Shown piece after piece: positions 1-5,422 of a stretch of 8,194 nt of DNA. Each line of letters begins with the position of its first letter. Position 1 is the first letter of the stretch. A program made the position numbers and the translations under genes. Source of the DNA: Candidatus Bathyarchaeota archaeon (GTDB lineage: Archaea > Thermoproteota > Bathyarchaeia > TCS64); contig JAUVHT010000031.1 of the NCBI GenBank assembly GCA_030593155.1, forward strand, positions 1 to 8,194, given 5' to 3'. A model generated the notes under the pieces. The model was not told where the DNA came from and did no database searches. It was given only the letters and a program-made list of their open reading frames with translations.

Positions 1-105
1 GAGGCCGGCTCCAAGGAGTTCTGGCGCCTCTACGAGGAGTGCAAGAACCTGGAGATCGAGAAGGTCGGCAGGAAGGTCCGGCGGATGTCGGGGCTTGAGA
101 AATAG
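1..105 (+). CDS. C-terminal end of an unrecognised protein (partial)
   Basis: Frame 1 is open from the first base to a TAG at 103-105 and encodes the last 34 residues of a protein whose start lies outside the window. The tail is highly charged and probably helical, with an FWRLYEEC segment followed by many Lys, Arg and Glu residues and ending in GLEK. I see no catalytic motif and cannot assign a family. Codon use (AAG, GAG, CTC/CTG, AGG) matches the genes downstream, which supports real coding. A run of six T residues follows 11 bases after the stop. Confidence 0.7.
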   Translation, partial: EAGSKEFWRLYEECKNLEIEKVGRKVRRMSGLEK

Positions 106-116
106 ACCGAAAACCC

Positions 117-122
117 TTTTTT
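117..122 (+). terminator. T-tract after the partial gene
   Basis: Six consecutive T residues inside a pyrimidine-rich stretch begin 11 bases after the stop of the partial gene. Archaeal RNA polymerase often terminates at such tracts without a hairpin. The next gene starts only 32 bases further on, so this could equally be part of its promoter region. Confidence 0.35.
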
Positions 123-153
123 CCTCTATCCCTATCCGTTGAGAGTATCAACC

Positions 154-1194
154 ATGTGTCACCTTGCAGGGTACGTCGGTGATAGGCCCATAGCGCCCCT
201 CTTACTCAGAGCCATAGAGCTCCAAGAGCCCTACAGCGCGGGCCACGCTTCGGGCCTCGCCGTCATCGACGACGGAATGTTGAGGATAGAGAAGGACATC
301 GGCCACGTGGCCCGGGTGAGGAGCACCACGGAGATCGAGTCCCTCGAGGGAACCACGGGCATCGCCCACAGCAGGTACAGCTCGAGGCTCATACGAGATC
401 CGAGGTACAACACCAGGGAGATGGCCCACCCCTTCATCGACGACACGGGCACCATCGCCCTGATGCACAACGGCGACTTCGACAACTACAGGGAGCTCTG
501 GAGCGAGCTGAGGGGAGGGCATACCTTCCGGTCGTACTCGGCGGAGGTCGACGACATCACGGACAGCGAGGTGACCGTCCATATGCTGAGCGACCAAATC
601 GCCGAGGGCATGACGATGGAAGAGGGCCTGAGGAGCATCGCGTCCCGACTCAAGGGCACGTTCCTACTCGCTTGCATCACAACCGAGCAGCCCGAGGCCA
701 TCTGGATCGCCAACTGGCATCAGAGGTGCGTCGTCGCCGTAGGGGAGAACGAGGCCATGTTCAGCAGCAGCCCCATCGGCTTCCACGACGTGAGGGACGA
801 GCTGGATAGGATGTTCGAGCCCCCGAAGAACTCCCTCCTGAAGCTCACAAGGAAGGGGGTCGAGGTGATGCCCCTGGACCCGAGTCGCAGAGCCCCCCAA
901 TTGGAGCTGGACAAGAGCGAATTGGGGACCCATATACTGGATCTCCTGAGGAGGAAGGGCGAGCTCGACTTCAAGGTGCTGGAGCGTCAACTGAACAAGA
1001 ACGGGTTGGCGAAAGCCTTGGGGATATCCCAAGAGAAATGGGAGGAGTACAGGAGAGCGGGTGTGACCGTCGTCAACCCCTACATCAAGACCCTGGACAC
1101 GCTCATCGCCCAGGGGAAAATCCGGGAGCGGATTGACCTTAGACCAGAGGGGGGCATACCTGACACCCCGAGGTACTCCTACGCCTTGGTCTGA
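154..1194 (+). CDS. Stand-alone class II glutamine amidotransferase (GlmS-type Ntn domain) with extra C-terminal domain
   Basis: The 346-residue protein begins MCHLAGYVG. Cys2 is the expected N-terminal nucleophile after Met removal, so I chose ATG 154 rather than TTG 139, which would bury the Cys behind five residues. GlmS-like glutaminase motifs follow: HSRYSS around Arg74, AHPF at 91-94, HNGD with Asn106-Gly107 (oxyanion hole), and DSEV with Asp137 (the GlmS DTEV site). The domain releases ammonia from glutamine. The sugar-isomerase (SIS) domains of true GlmS (about 600 residues) are missing. Instead the last 90-100 residues form a mostly helical region (ILDLLRRKGELD, then LAKALGISQEKWEEY) that resembles a winged-helix or adaptor domain; this is inference. 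The ammonia-using partner is unknown and may be the protein encoded just upstream. No clear Shine-Dalgarno sequence precedes the ATG. The amidotransferase fold is confident; the product name is not. Confidence 0.88.
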   Translation: MCHLAGYVGDRPIAPLLLRAIELQEPYSAGHASGLAVIDDGMLRIEKDIGHVARVRSTTEIESLEGTTGIAHSRYSSRLIRDPRYNTREMAHPFIDDTGTIALMHNGDFDNYRELWSELRGGHTFRSYSAEVDDITDSEVTVHMLSDQIAEGMTMEEGLRSIASRLKGTFLLACITTEQPEAIWIANWHQRCVVAVGENEAMFSSSPIGFHDVRDELDRMFEPPKNSLLKLTRKGVEVMPLDPSRRAPQLELDKSELGTHILDLLRRKGELDFKVLERQLNKNGLAKALGISQEKWEEYRRAGVTVVNPYIKTLDTLIAQGKIRERIDLRPEGGIPDTPRYSYALV

Positions 1195-1278
1195 TCCCAA
1201 TTAAATTGTCGAGCGCGCATTCTGTGCGGCCAGGAACCATTTGCAAGGAAATCCTTCTTACCCCCCTCCATGAGGTAA

Positions 1279-1289
1279 TTCAAAATACC
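1279..1289 (+). promoter_or_regulatory. Putative TATA element for the first cupin gene
   Basis: The AT-rich stretch TTCAAAATACC lies 24-34 bases before ATG 1313. That is the spacing expected for a TATA box driving a leaderless transcript, and no Shine-Dalgarno sequence is present before the ATG. The match to a TATA box is weak. Confidence 0.35.
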
Positions 1290-1312
1290 CTCATTCGACA
1301 CATCTTCCTGCT

Positions 1313-1639
1313 ATGATTACCGCAATCGACCTTGAGGATACACTTGAAACGATCGACGAACCTTGGTCTCCCGTTGACGTTGTGCAGGTGAACGATCAGG
1401 TCGTCAGGATGGCGCTGTTCCAGGGCGTGTACCGCTGGCACAGGCACACGAACGAGGACGAGCTCTTCTATGTTTACAGCGGGAGGATAGTCATCCAATT
1501 GAAGGGGTATCCAGACGTCGCTCTTCAAGCCGGTCAGCTGGCGGTCGTCCCTAAGAACGTGGAGCACCGTCCGAGAAGCTTGGAGCCTTCCTATGTCCTG
1601 ATGTTCGAGCCATCAACTCTTCAAAGCAGGGGAGATTGA
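1313..1639 (+). CDS. Small single-domain cupin with complete metal site
   Basis: The 108-residue protein is one cupin beta-barrel. Cupin motif 1 runs from about Gly38 to Gly57 and contains HRH (His43, His45) and Glu50. Motif 2 has Gly74, Pro80 and His85. The four usual metal ligands (two His, Glu, His) are therefore present, so it probably binds Fe, Mn, Ni or Zn. Its size and single motif pair resemble mannose-6-phosphate isomerase-like small cupins, whose reactions are mostly unknown. There is no signal peptide, so it is cytoplasmic. ATG 1313 lacks a Shine-Dalgarno sequence but has an AT-rich element about 28 bases upstream, suggesting a leaderless message. It stands alone: 118 bases separate it from the amidotransferase and 141 from the iron operon. 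The substrate is unknown. Confidence 0.85.
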   Translation: MITAIDLEDTLETIDEPWSPVDVVQVNDQVVRMALFQGVYRWHRHTNEDELFYVYSGRIVIQLKGYPDVALQAGQLAVVPKNVEHRPRSLEPSYVLMFEPSTLQSRGD

Positions 1640-1650
1640 GAGGACATGAA

Positions 1651-1671
1651 CGATCATCGCGCCCGTGATCG
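1651..1671 (+). terminator. Small hairpin after the cupin gene
   Basis: The perfect inverted repeat CGATCA/TGATCG, with a 9-base loop, begins 12 bases after the cupin stop. No T-tract follows it directly, so termination is only a guess. It may instead be a chance repeat. Confidence 0.25.
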
Positions 1672-1727
1672 CTAGAACCCTCGGTCGCATTCGATATGAC
1701 GATGATATCCACGTTGTTGGTAGGTTT

Positions 1728-1741
1728 TTAGGCTGCCCTAA
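1728..1741. promoter_or_regulatory. DtxR-box-like inverted repeat upstream of the iron operon TATA
   Basis: TTAGG-CTGC-CCTAA is a perfect 5-bp inverted repeat. By eye it matches 12 of the 14 right-hand bases of the known DtxR/IdeR box TTAGGTTAGGCTAACCTAA. It sits directly against the upstream edge of the TATA element and about 40 bp before the repressor start. It is a likely operator for the encoded repressor, probably blocking TBP/TFB access when iron is bound. Confidence 0.6.
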
Positions 1742-1755
1742 TATTTATATATTTT
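1741..1755 (+). promoter_or_regulatory. TATA element of the dtxR-feoA/feoB operon
   Basis: ATATTTATATATTTT is the strongest TATA-like run in the window. It is centred about 33 bp before TTG 1781, predicting a transcript start around 1773-1778 and an almost leaderless message. Inverted repeats flank it on both sides. Confidence 0.65.
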
Positions 1756-1768
1756 AGTTCATCCTAAA
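1753..1768. promoter_or_regulatory. Second inverted repeat downstream of the iron operon TATA
   Basis: TTTAG-TTCATC-CTAAA is a perfect 5-bp inverted repeat centred 26 bp (about 2.5 helical turns) from the upstream one. It covers the region between the TATA element and the expected transcript start. It is a probable second operator half of an iron-dependent control region. Confidence 0.5.
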
Positions 1769-1780
1769 TTCAGATAAACC

Positions 1781-2515
1781 TTGAGCAGCCACAGCGTCGA
1801 GGAATACTTGGAAGCCATCTACTCCTTCAACGAGAAAGGGGAGCTGGCCAAGAACACGGAGCTCGCGAAGAAGCTGAAGGTAGCGCCCCCCAGCGTCACC
1901 CAGATGATCAAGAAGCTGGCGGCAGAGGGCCTGGTCGAACACCAGCCTTACAAGGGCGTAGCGCTCACCGGCAGGGGCATGGCCCTAGCCCAGAAGGTGG
2001 TTCGCAAGCACCGCCTACTAGAGCGGTTCCTCCACGACTTCCTGGGCTTCCACCGTGACAAGGTCCACGACGAGGCTTGCAGGATGGAGCACACCCTGTC
2101 CGACGAGGCCGCCCTGGCCCTCTGCAAGGCCCTGGACAGCCCGGAGACCTGTCCTGACGACGAGAAACCCATCCCTCCGTGCCCTCTCAACGTCGAAGAC
2201 TGTGACGAATGCGTATCTGCGAGGGAGGACGGCTCCTTGATGCTGCTCACGGAGCTCTCGAACCTCAAGCCTGGGGAGAGGGGTAGGGTCGCCTTCGTCA
2301 GGGGCGGGACACGTGCGTGCCAGCGACTCCTCGACATGGGCCTCACGAATGGTACCGAGGTAACCGTGGTGAACGCTGCTCCGTTCAACGGTCCCCTCGA
2401 GGTCAGCGTCAGAGAGACGACCCTCGCCCTCGGCCGGGGTCTCGCAGAGAAGGTTTTCGTCGAGATGGAGAACGACCGTCTGAAACGCGGTCACCCCCAT
2501 GGACCCCACCATTAG
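1781..2515 (+). CDS. DtxR-family metal-dependent repressor fused to a C-terminal FeoA (SH3-like) domain
   Basis: The 244-residue protein should repress the iron-uptake operon when it binds Fe(II). The start is TTG 1781; an in-frame TAA at 1775-1777 excludes anything further upstream. Residues 6-65 form the DtxR winged helix (VEEYLEAIY, then APPSVTQMIKKL). Residues 70-115 form the dimerisation and metal domain with candidate ligands Glu8, His77, Glu81, Cys100, Glu103 and His104. Cys100 matches Cys102 of DtxR/IdeR, whereas the Mn-type MntR has Glu there; position 8 is acidic as in MntR. A linker at 121-151 holds four Cys (124, 134, 141, 144). Residues 155-229 are a FeoA domain (LKPGERGRVAFV, RLLDMGL, ALGRGLAEKV). 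The tail HPHGPHH is His-rich. FeoB begins 25 bases after the stop, so the FeoA part may both contact FeoB and sit in the repressor. The family is certain; iron over manganese is inferred. Confidence 0.93.
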   Translation: MSSHSVEEYLEAIYSFNEKGELAKNTELAKKLKVAPPSVTQMIKKLAAEGLVEHQPYKGVALTGRGMALAQKVVRKHRLLERFLHDFLGFHRDKVHDEACRMEHTLSDEAALALCKALDSPETCPDDEKPIPPCPLNVEDCDECVSAREDGSLMLLTELSNLKPGERGRVAFVRGGTRACQRLLDMGLTNGTEVTVVNAAPFNGPLEVSVRETTLALGRGLAEKVFVEMENDRLKRGHPHGPHH

Positions 2516-2540
2516 ACCCTCGCTATCCGGTTGACCCGCC

Positions 2541-4550
2541 ATGAGCCATAGACGACATTGGGAAAAGCTAACAGGTAGGTGGCGTCCGCGACGCCATCGA
2601 GGAGCACGCTATCTGAGCGAGGGGAACCTCACCATCGCCCTGGCGGGCAATGCCAACGTGGGCAAGAGCGTCATCTTCAACGAGTTCACCGGTCTCCACC
2701 AGCACGTGGGAAACTGGCCCGGTAAGACCGTGGAGAGGGCCGAGGGCACCCTCGTCTTCCGGGGCTACACGATAGATGTCCTCGACCTCCCAGGCATCTA
2801 CAGCCTGTCCACCTACTCCATCGAGGAGCTGGTGAGCAGGGAGTACATCGCTGTCGAGCAGCCTGACGTCCTGGTGAACGTCGTCGACGCCTCGAGCCTC
2901 GAGAGAAATCTCTTCTTAACCCTCCAGTTGCTGGAGCTGGAACCCCGGTTGATCCTCGCCCTGAATCAGGTCGACATGGCTGATAAGAAGGGGATCGACA
3001 TCGACACAGGGAGGCTGTCGGAGGAGCTCGGGGTCCCCGTGGTCCCGACGGTGGCGGTGAGGGGGGTCGGCCTCCAAGAGCTGATGGAGCAGGTTGTGGC
3101 AGCCGAACGGGAAAAGAGGGGGACGGCCGCTCCCCTTCCCTTCGGCGCCGAGATCGAAGGACGCATCGAAGAGGTCACACGCGCCCTTGAGGGGTTCGAG
3201 AGCCCCTATCCCCTCAGATGGATCGCCATTAAACTCCTGGAGGGAGATGCCGAGATCAGTAAGCGAGTCTACGCAGCCAAGCCCACCGTCGAGGAGGCGG
3301 TGGAACGAATTTCTCAAGAGATAGAGGAGATCCACGGCCACGACGTCCCCAGCGTGATATCCTCGGAGCGCTACTCCATCGCCCATCGGATAGCGGCCTC
3401 GGCCTCGACCCATCGCGACCCTGAGAGGAGGCCGAAGGATCGACTGGTGGAACTGACCAGCCACCCCGTGCTGGGGTACGTCTTCATGGCGGCGGCGATC
3501 CTGGGAGTCTTCTTCTCCATCTTCTCCCTCGGGGACTACGTGACGGGCCTCTTGGACCATGCCTTCTCAGCCCTGAACGAGGCATACTTCGGCGTTTTCG
3601 GAACTGGGGCGGTAGCAACCTTCGTCTGGGACGGCCCAATCGACGGCGTACTAGGCGGCGTCGGAATAGCGTTGCCGTACATCGTGCCATTCTTCATCGT
3701 CCTCTCCGTGCTCGAGGACTCTGGCTACCTCGCCCGGATAGCCTTCCTGATGGACTCGGTGATGCACCGGATAGGCCTCCACGGGAAGGCGTTCATCCCC
3801 CTGATGCTCGGCTTCGGCTGCAACGTCCCCGCCTGCCTCGGGTGTAGGATCATGGAGACGGAGCGGGAGCGGCTGATATGTGCGTTCGTGGCGAGCCTGG
3901 TACCCTGCGCGGCCCGGAGCATCGTGATAATGGGGTTGGTGGCCGAGTACGTCGGCTTCGAGTGGGCGCTGCTGCTCTACCTCATCGACTTCATCATCAT
4001 CTTCCTGCTGGGCCGCGTGGCGTTCAAGGCGGTGCCGGGGGAGCCCATGGGGCTGATAATGGAGATGCCGTCCTACAGGATGCCCTCCGTGAAGGTGACG
4101 GCCCAGAGGACCTGGTTCAGGCTGAAGGACTTCGTATTCGAGGCCTTTCCCCTCATAGTCGTAGGGAACATGGTCATCATCCTCGCGGGGATGGTGGGGC
4201 TGCTGGACGTCGTCCAGGGGATCATGAGCCCCGTCACGGTGTTCTGGCTGGGGTTGCCAGCGGTGACTGGGGTCGTGCTCATCTTCGGGATACTGCGGAA
4301 GGAGCTGACGCTGATACTGCTGGCTTCCATGCTGGGGACCAGCAACTTCGCCCTCATCCTCACGCCCGTCCAGATGTTCGTCTTCGCCTTCGTCGTCATG
4401 CTCTACATCCCGTGCATCGCCACGATAGCCGTCCTCGTGAAGGAGTTCGGCTACAAGAGAGCGGCCATAATCACGGCGTCCGAGATCCTGCTCGCCGTCG
4501 TCCTCGGGGGCGTTCTTCTCAGGGTGATCTCCTTCCTCGGCGTCCTGTAG
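2541..4550 (+). CDS. feoB: FeoB, ferrous iron transporter with N-terminal GTPase domain
   Basis: This 669-residue inner-membrane protein imports Fe(II). The G domain is complete: G1 GNANVGKS at 36-43, G2 Thr63 in NWPGKTVE, G3 DLPG at 82-85, and G4 NQVD at 142-145. VDASSLERNL at 115-124 is typical of FeoB. A helical GDI-like segment follows to about residue 300. The membrane core begins near residue 309 and carries the pore motifs GCNVPA (Cys427), VPCAARS (Cys456) and YIPCIATI (Cys625). Two further Cys (432, 435) sit beside the first pore Cys in ACLGCR. E. coli FeoB is 773 residues, so this is a compact version, apparently full length. The N-terminus adds about 27 residues rich in Arg and His before the G domain; ATG 2541 has no clear Shine-Dalgarno sequence, so a later start is possible. 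It lies 25 bases behind the repressor-FeoA gene and shares its promoter. There is no separate feoA or feoC here. Confidence 0.96.
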   Translation: MSHRRHWEKLTGRWRPRRHRGARYLSEGNLTIALAGNANVGKSVIFNEFTGLHQHVGNWPGKTVERAEGTLVFRGYTIDVLDLPGIYSLSTYSIEELVSREYIAVEQPDVLVNVVDASSLERNLFLTLQLLELEPRLILALNQVDMADKKGIDIDTGRLSEELGVPVVPTVAVRGVGLQELMEQVVAAEREKRGTAAPLPFGAEIEGRIEEVTRALEGFESPYPLRWIAIKLLEGDAEISKRVYAAKPTVEEAVERISQEIEEIHGHDVPSVISSERYSIAHRIAASASTHRDPERRPKDRLVELTSHPVLGYVFMAAAILGVFFSIFSLGDYVTGLLDHAFSALNEAYFGVFGTGAVATFVWDGPIDGVLGGVGIALPYIVPFFIVLSVLEDSGYLARIAFLMDSVMHRIGLHGKAFIPLMLGFGCNVPACLGCRIMETERERLICAFVASLVPCAARSIVIMGLVAEYVGFEWALLLYLIDFIIIFLLGRVAFKAVPGEPMGLIMEMPSYRMPSVKVTAQRTWFRLKDFVFEAFPLIVVGNMVIILAGMVGLLDVVQGIMSPVTVFWLGLPAVTGVVLIFGILRKELTLILLASMLGTSNFALILTPVQMFVFAFVVMLYIPCIATIAVLVKEFGYKRAAIITASEILLAVVLGGVLLRVISFLGVL

Positions 4551-4572
4551 GATCTAGGGACCACCCGAAAAG

Positions 4573-4589
4573 AGAGCGGACCTCGCTCT
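4573..4589 (+). terminator. Hairpin after feoB
   Basis: The perfect repeat AGAGCG/CGCTCT, with loop GACCT, starts 23 bases after the feoB stop. It lies between feoB and the converging Lrp-type gene. No long T-tract follows it on the plus strand, so it may act as RNA 3'-end structure rather than as a classic terminator. Confidence 0.4.
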
Positions 4590-4602
4590 AACCCGTGGGA
4601 TG

Positions 4603-4609
4603 AAAAAAA
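4603..4609 (-). terminator. T-tract terminator of the Lrp/AsnC-type gene
   Basis: Seven A residues on the plus strand read as seven T residues on the minus strand, 19 bases past the stop of the minus-strand gene. This is a typical archaeal intrinsic terminator tract. Confidence 0.55.
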
Positions 4610-4628
4610 TGAGAAGGTACGTCCGAGT

Positions 4629-4856
4629 CTATACCACTATCATGGTCAGCGTCGAGCGGACCTTGTCCACACGCCTGATTTTCCAGCTGACGGCATCCTT
4701 GAGCTCCTGCATGGTCTCCGTCTCGATGCGGGCGATGATATCATAGACGCCGTACACCAGATGGGCTTCCTTTACCTCAGAGATGGGCTTGAGGCCCCTC
4801 AGCACCTCGTCCTCGGAACCGATCTCGACGTTGATCAAAACGAAAGCCGTGGCCAA
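4629..4856 (-). CDS. Stand-alone Lrp/AsnC ligand-binding (RAM) domain protein
   Basis: The 75-residue protein is only the alpha/beta RAM domain of Lrp/AsnC regulators. It opens TAFVLINVEIG (first strand) and has the core motif VYGVYDIIARIE around residues 34-45, where Lrp proteins bind amino acids and form oligomers. It closes with a last strand, VRSTLTMIVV. It has no helix-turn-helix, so it cannot bind DNA by itself. Such stand-alone domains are common in archaea and may sense an amino acid or form mixed oligomers with full-length Lrp proteins. The start is TTG (4854-4856); a TGA lies five codons upstream in frame. A TATATAT element about 25 bp upstream fits a leaderless transcript. It converges with feoB, with no functional link visible. 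Confidence 0.9.
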   Translation of the reverse strand: MATAFVLINVEIGSEDEVLRGLKPISEVKEAHLVYGVYDIIARIETETMQELKDAVSWKIRRVDKVRSTLTMIVV

Positions 4857-4877
4857 TGCATGTCCCTTGAATCAACC

Positions 4878-4884
4878 TATATAT
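4878..4884 (-). promoter_or_regulatory. TATA element of the Lrp/AsnC-type gene
   Basis: TATATAT is centred 25 bp upstream of the TTG start on the minus strand, so transcription should begin at or next to the start codon. This supports both the TTG start and a leaderless message. Confidence 0.6.
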
Positions 4885-4926
4885 GAACATGATACTTAAC
4901 GTTTCCAATCAACGCTGGGAAGCGTC

Positions 4927-4949
4927 GCCGGTGAGGGTTCTCGCCCGGC
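4927..4949. repeat. GC-rich imperfect hairpin between divergent promoters
   Basis: GCCGG...CCGGC and GAG...CTC pair around a GGTT loop, with a small internal bulge. It lies between the TATA of the minus-strand Lrp-type gene and the TATA of the second cupin, upstream of both transcripts. It is not an mRNA terminator for a visible gene; a regulator site or chance are the alternatives. Confidence 0.3.
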
Positions 4950-4956
4950 CTCTGAG

Positions 4957-4967
4957 TATTAATATGT
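4957..4967 (+). promoter_or_regulatory. TATA element of the second cupin gene
   Basis: GTATTAATATG is an AT-rich island in GC-rich sequence. It predicts a transcript start near 4987, giving a leader of about 18 bases that includes the Shine-Dalgarno sequence at 4991-4998. Confidence 0.55.
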
Positions 4968-4990
4968 TTGCACCGACTTTGGATCGTCGA

Positions 4991-4998
4991 AAGGAGGG
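4991..4998 (+). promoter_or_regulatory. Strong Shine-Dalgarno deciding the GTG start
   Basis: AAGGAGGG ends 6 bases before GTG 5005. This spacing selects the GTG over the out-of-frame TTG at 5001. Most other genes in the window lack such a site. Confidence 0.7.
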
Positions 4999-5004
4999 TC
5001 TTGC

Positions 5005-5394
5005 GTGGTTGGGTTCCAGACGACACGTCTACCGGAAGAATTCGAGTTGGCCCCAGACGGTTCTGATGTTCGACCCTTGTTGAAATTATCGGGAGGCAGC
5101 TTCGCCCATTGCACACTATCTTCTCGGTGCACATCGGTAGCTGTAAACCACGAGACGGTCGACGAGATCTGGTTTTTCATCAGCGGGAGGGGGGAGATGT
5201 GGAGAAGACAGGGAGATCGGGAGGAGGTAGTCAAAGTCGGCCCCGGTGCGTGCCTGACCCTCCCCAGGGGCACCCGTTTCCAGTTCAGGAACACCGGTGA
5301 GGAGCCCCTCTGCTCCCTGATCGCCACCATGCCGCCCTGGCCGGGGAGTCATGAAGCCATGCGGGTGGAGGGACGCTGGCCTTCCACCCTCTAA
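5005..5394 (+). CDS. Cupin-domain protein with degenerate metal site
   Basis: The 129-residue protein is a single cupin barrel starting at GTG 5005 behind a strong Shine-Dalgarno sequence. Motif 1 reads VNHETVDEIWFFISGRGEM: His49 and Glu54 are kept, but the first His of the usual HxH is Val47. Motif 2 reads GPGACLTLPRGTRFQFRN, where Phe92 stands at the usual His position. Two of the four normal metal ligands are therefore missing, so it may bind metal weakly or not at all and act by small-molecule binding. The sequence from DEIW to PPWPG resembles a widespread family of uncharacterised cupins, so the loss looks like a family trait. It is not a close copy of the cupin at 1313-1639. It has no signal peptide. 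It is single-gene, converging with the membrane protein gene. The substrate is unknown. Confidence 0.85.
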   Translation: MVGFQTTRLPEEFELAPDGSDVRPLLKLSGGSFAHCTLSSRCTSVAVNHETVDEIWFFISGRGEMWRRQGDREEVVKVGPGACLTLPRGTRFQFRNTGEEPLCSLIATMPPWPGSHEAMRVEGRWPSTL

Positions 5395-5402
5395 CTCCCT
5401 GA

Positions 5403-5420
5403 GGCAGGCGGATGTCTGCC
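5403..5420. terminator. Small inverted repeat between convergent genes
   Basis: GGCAG/CTGCC with an 8-base loop fills most of the 28-bp gap between the second cupin (plus) and the membrane protein gene (minus). It could serve as a two-way terminator or mRNA end structure. There is no T-tract, so confidence is low. Confidence 0.3.
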
Positions 5421-5422
5421 CG

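Noticed and set aside
139..153. Five-codon N-terminal extension of the amidotransferase from TTG 139.
   Set aside because: The nucleophilic Cys must follow the initiator Met directly, so ATG 154 is the true start.
664..1200. A 178-codon open frame antisense to the amidotransferase gene.
   Set aside because: It overlies a gene with intact catalytic motifs, its protein is low-complexity and family-free, and GC-rich third positions make antisense frames open by chance.
1198..1208. Perfect palindrome CAATT-A-AATTG just after the amidotransferase stop.
   Set aside because: Short, AT-only core, and at a gene end far from the next start; likely chance or weak 3'-end signal.
2018..2542. A 174-codon antisense frame over the repressor-FeoA gene.
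   Set aside because: Shadow of a well-supported DtxR-FeoA coding region; no start signal and no recognisable domain.
2916..3560. A 214-codon antisense frame over feoB.
   Set aside because: Shadow of the FeoB G and helical domains; composition is typical of reverse-complement reading.
3878..4591. A 237-codon plus-strand frame inside and past feoB.
   Set aside because: A shifted-frame reading of the FeoB membrane core; the product is Arg/His/Gly-rich, and the FeoB frame has pore motifs to its end.
1313..5394. Possibility that the two cupin genes are duplicates or repeats framing the iron operon.
   Set aside because: They share only general cupin motifs, differ in length and metal ligands, and show no visible nucleotide similarity.
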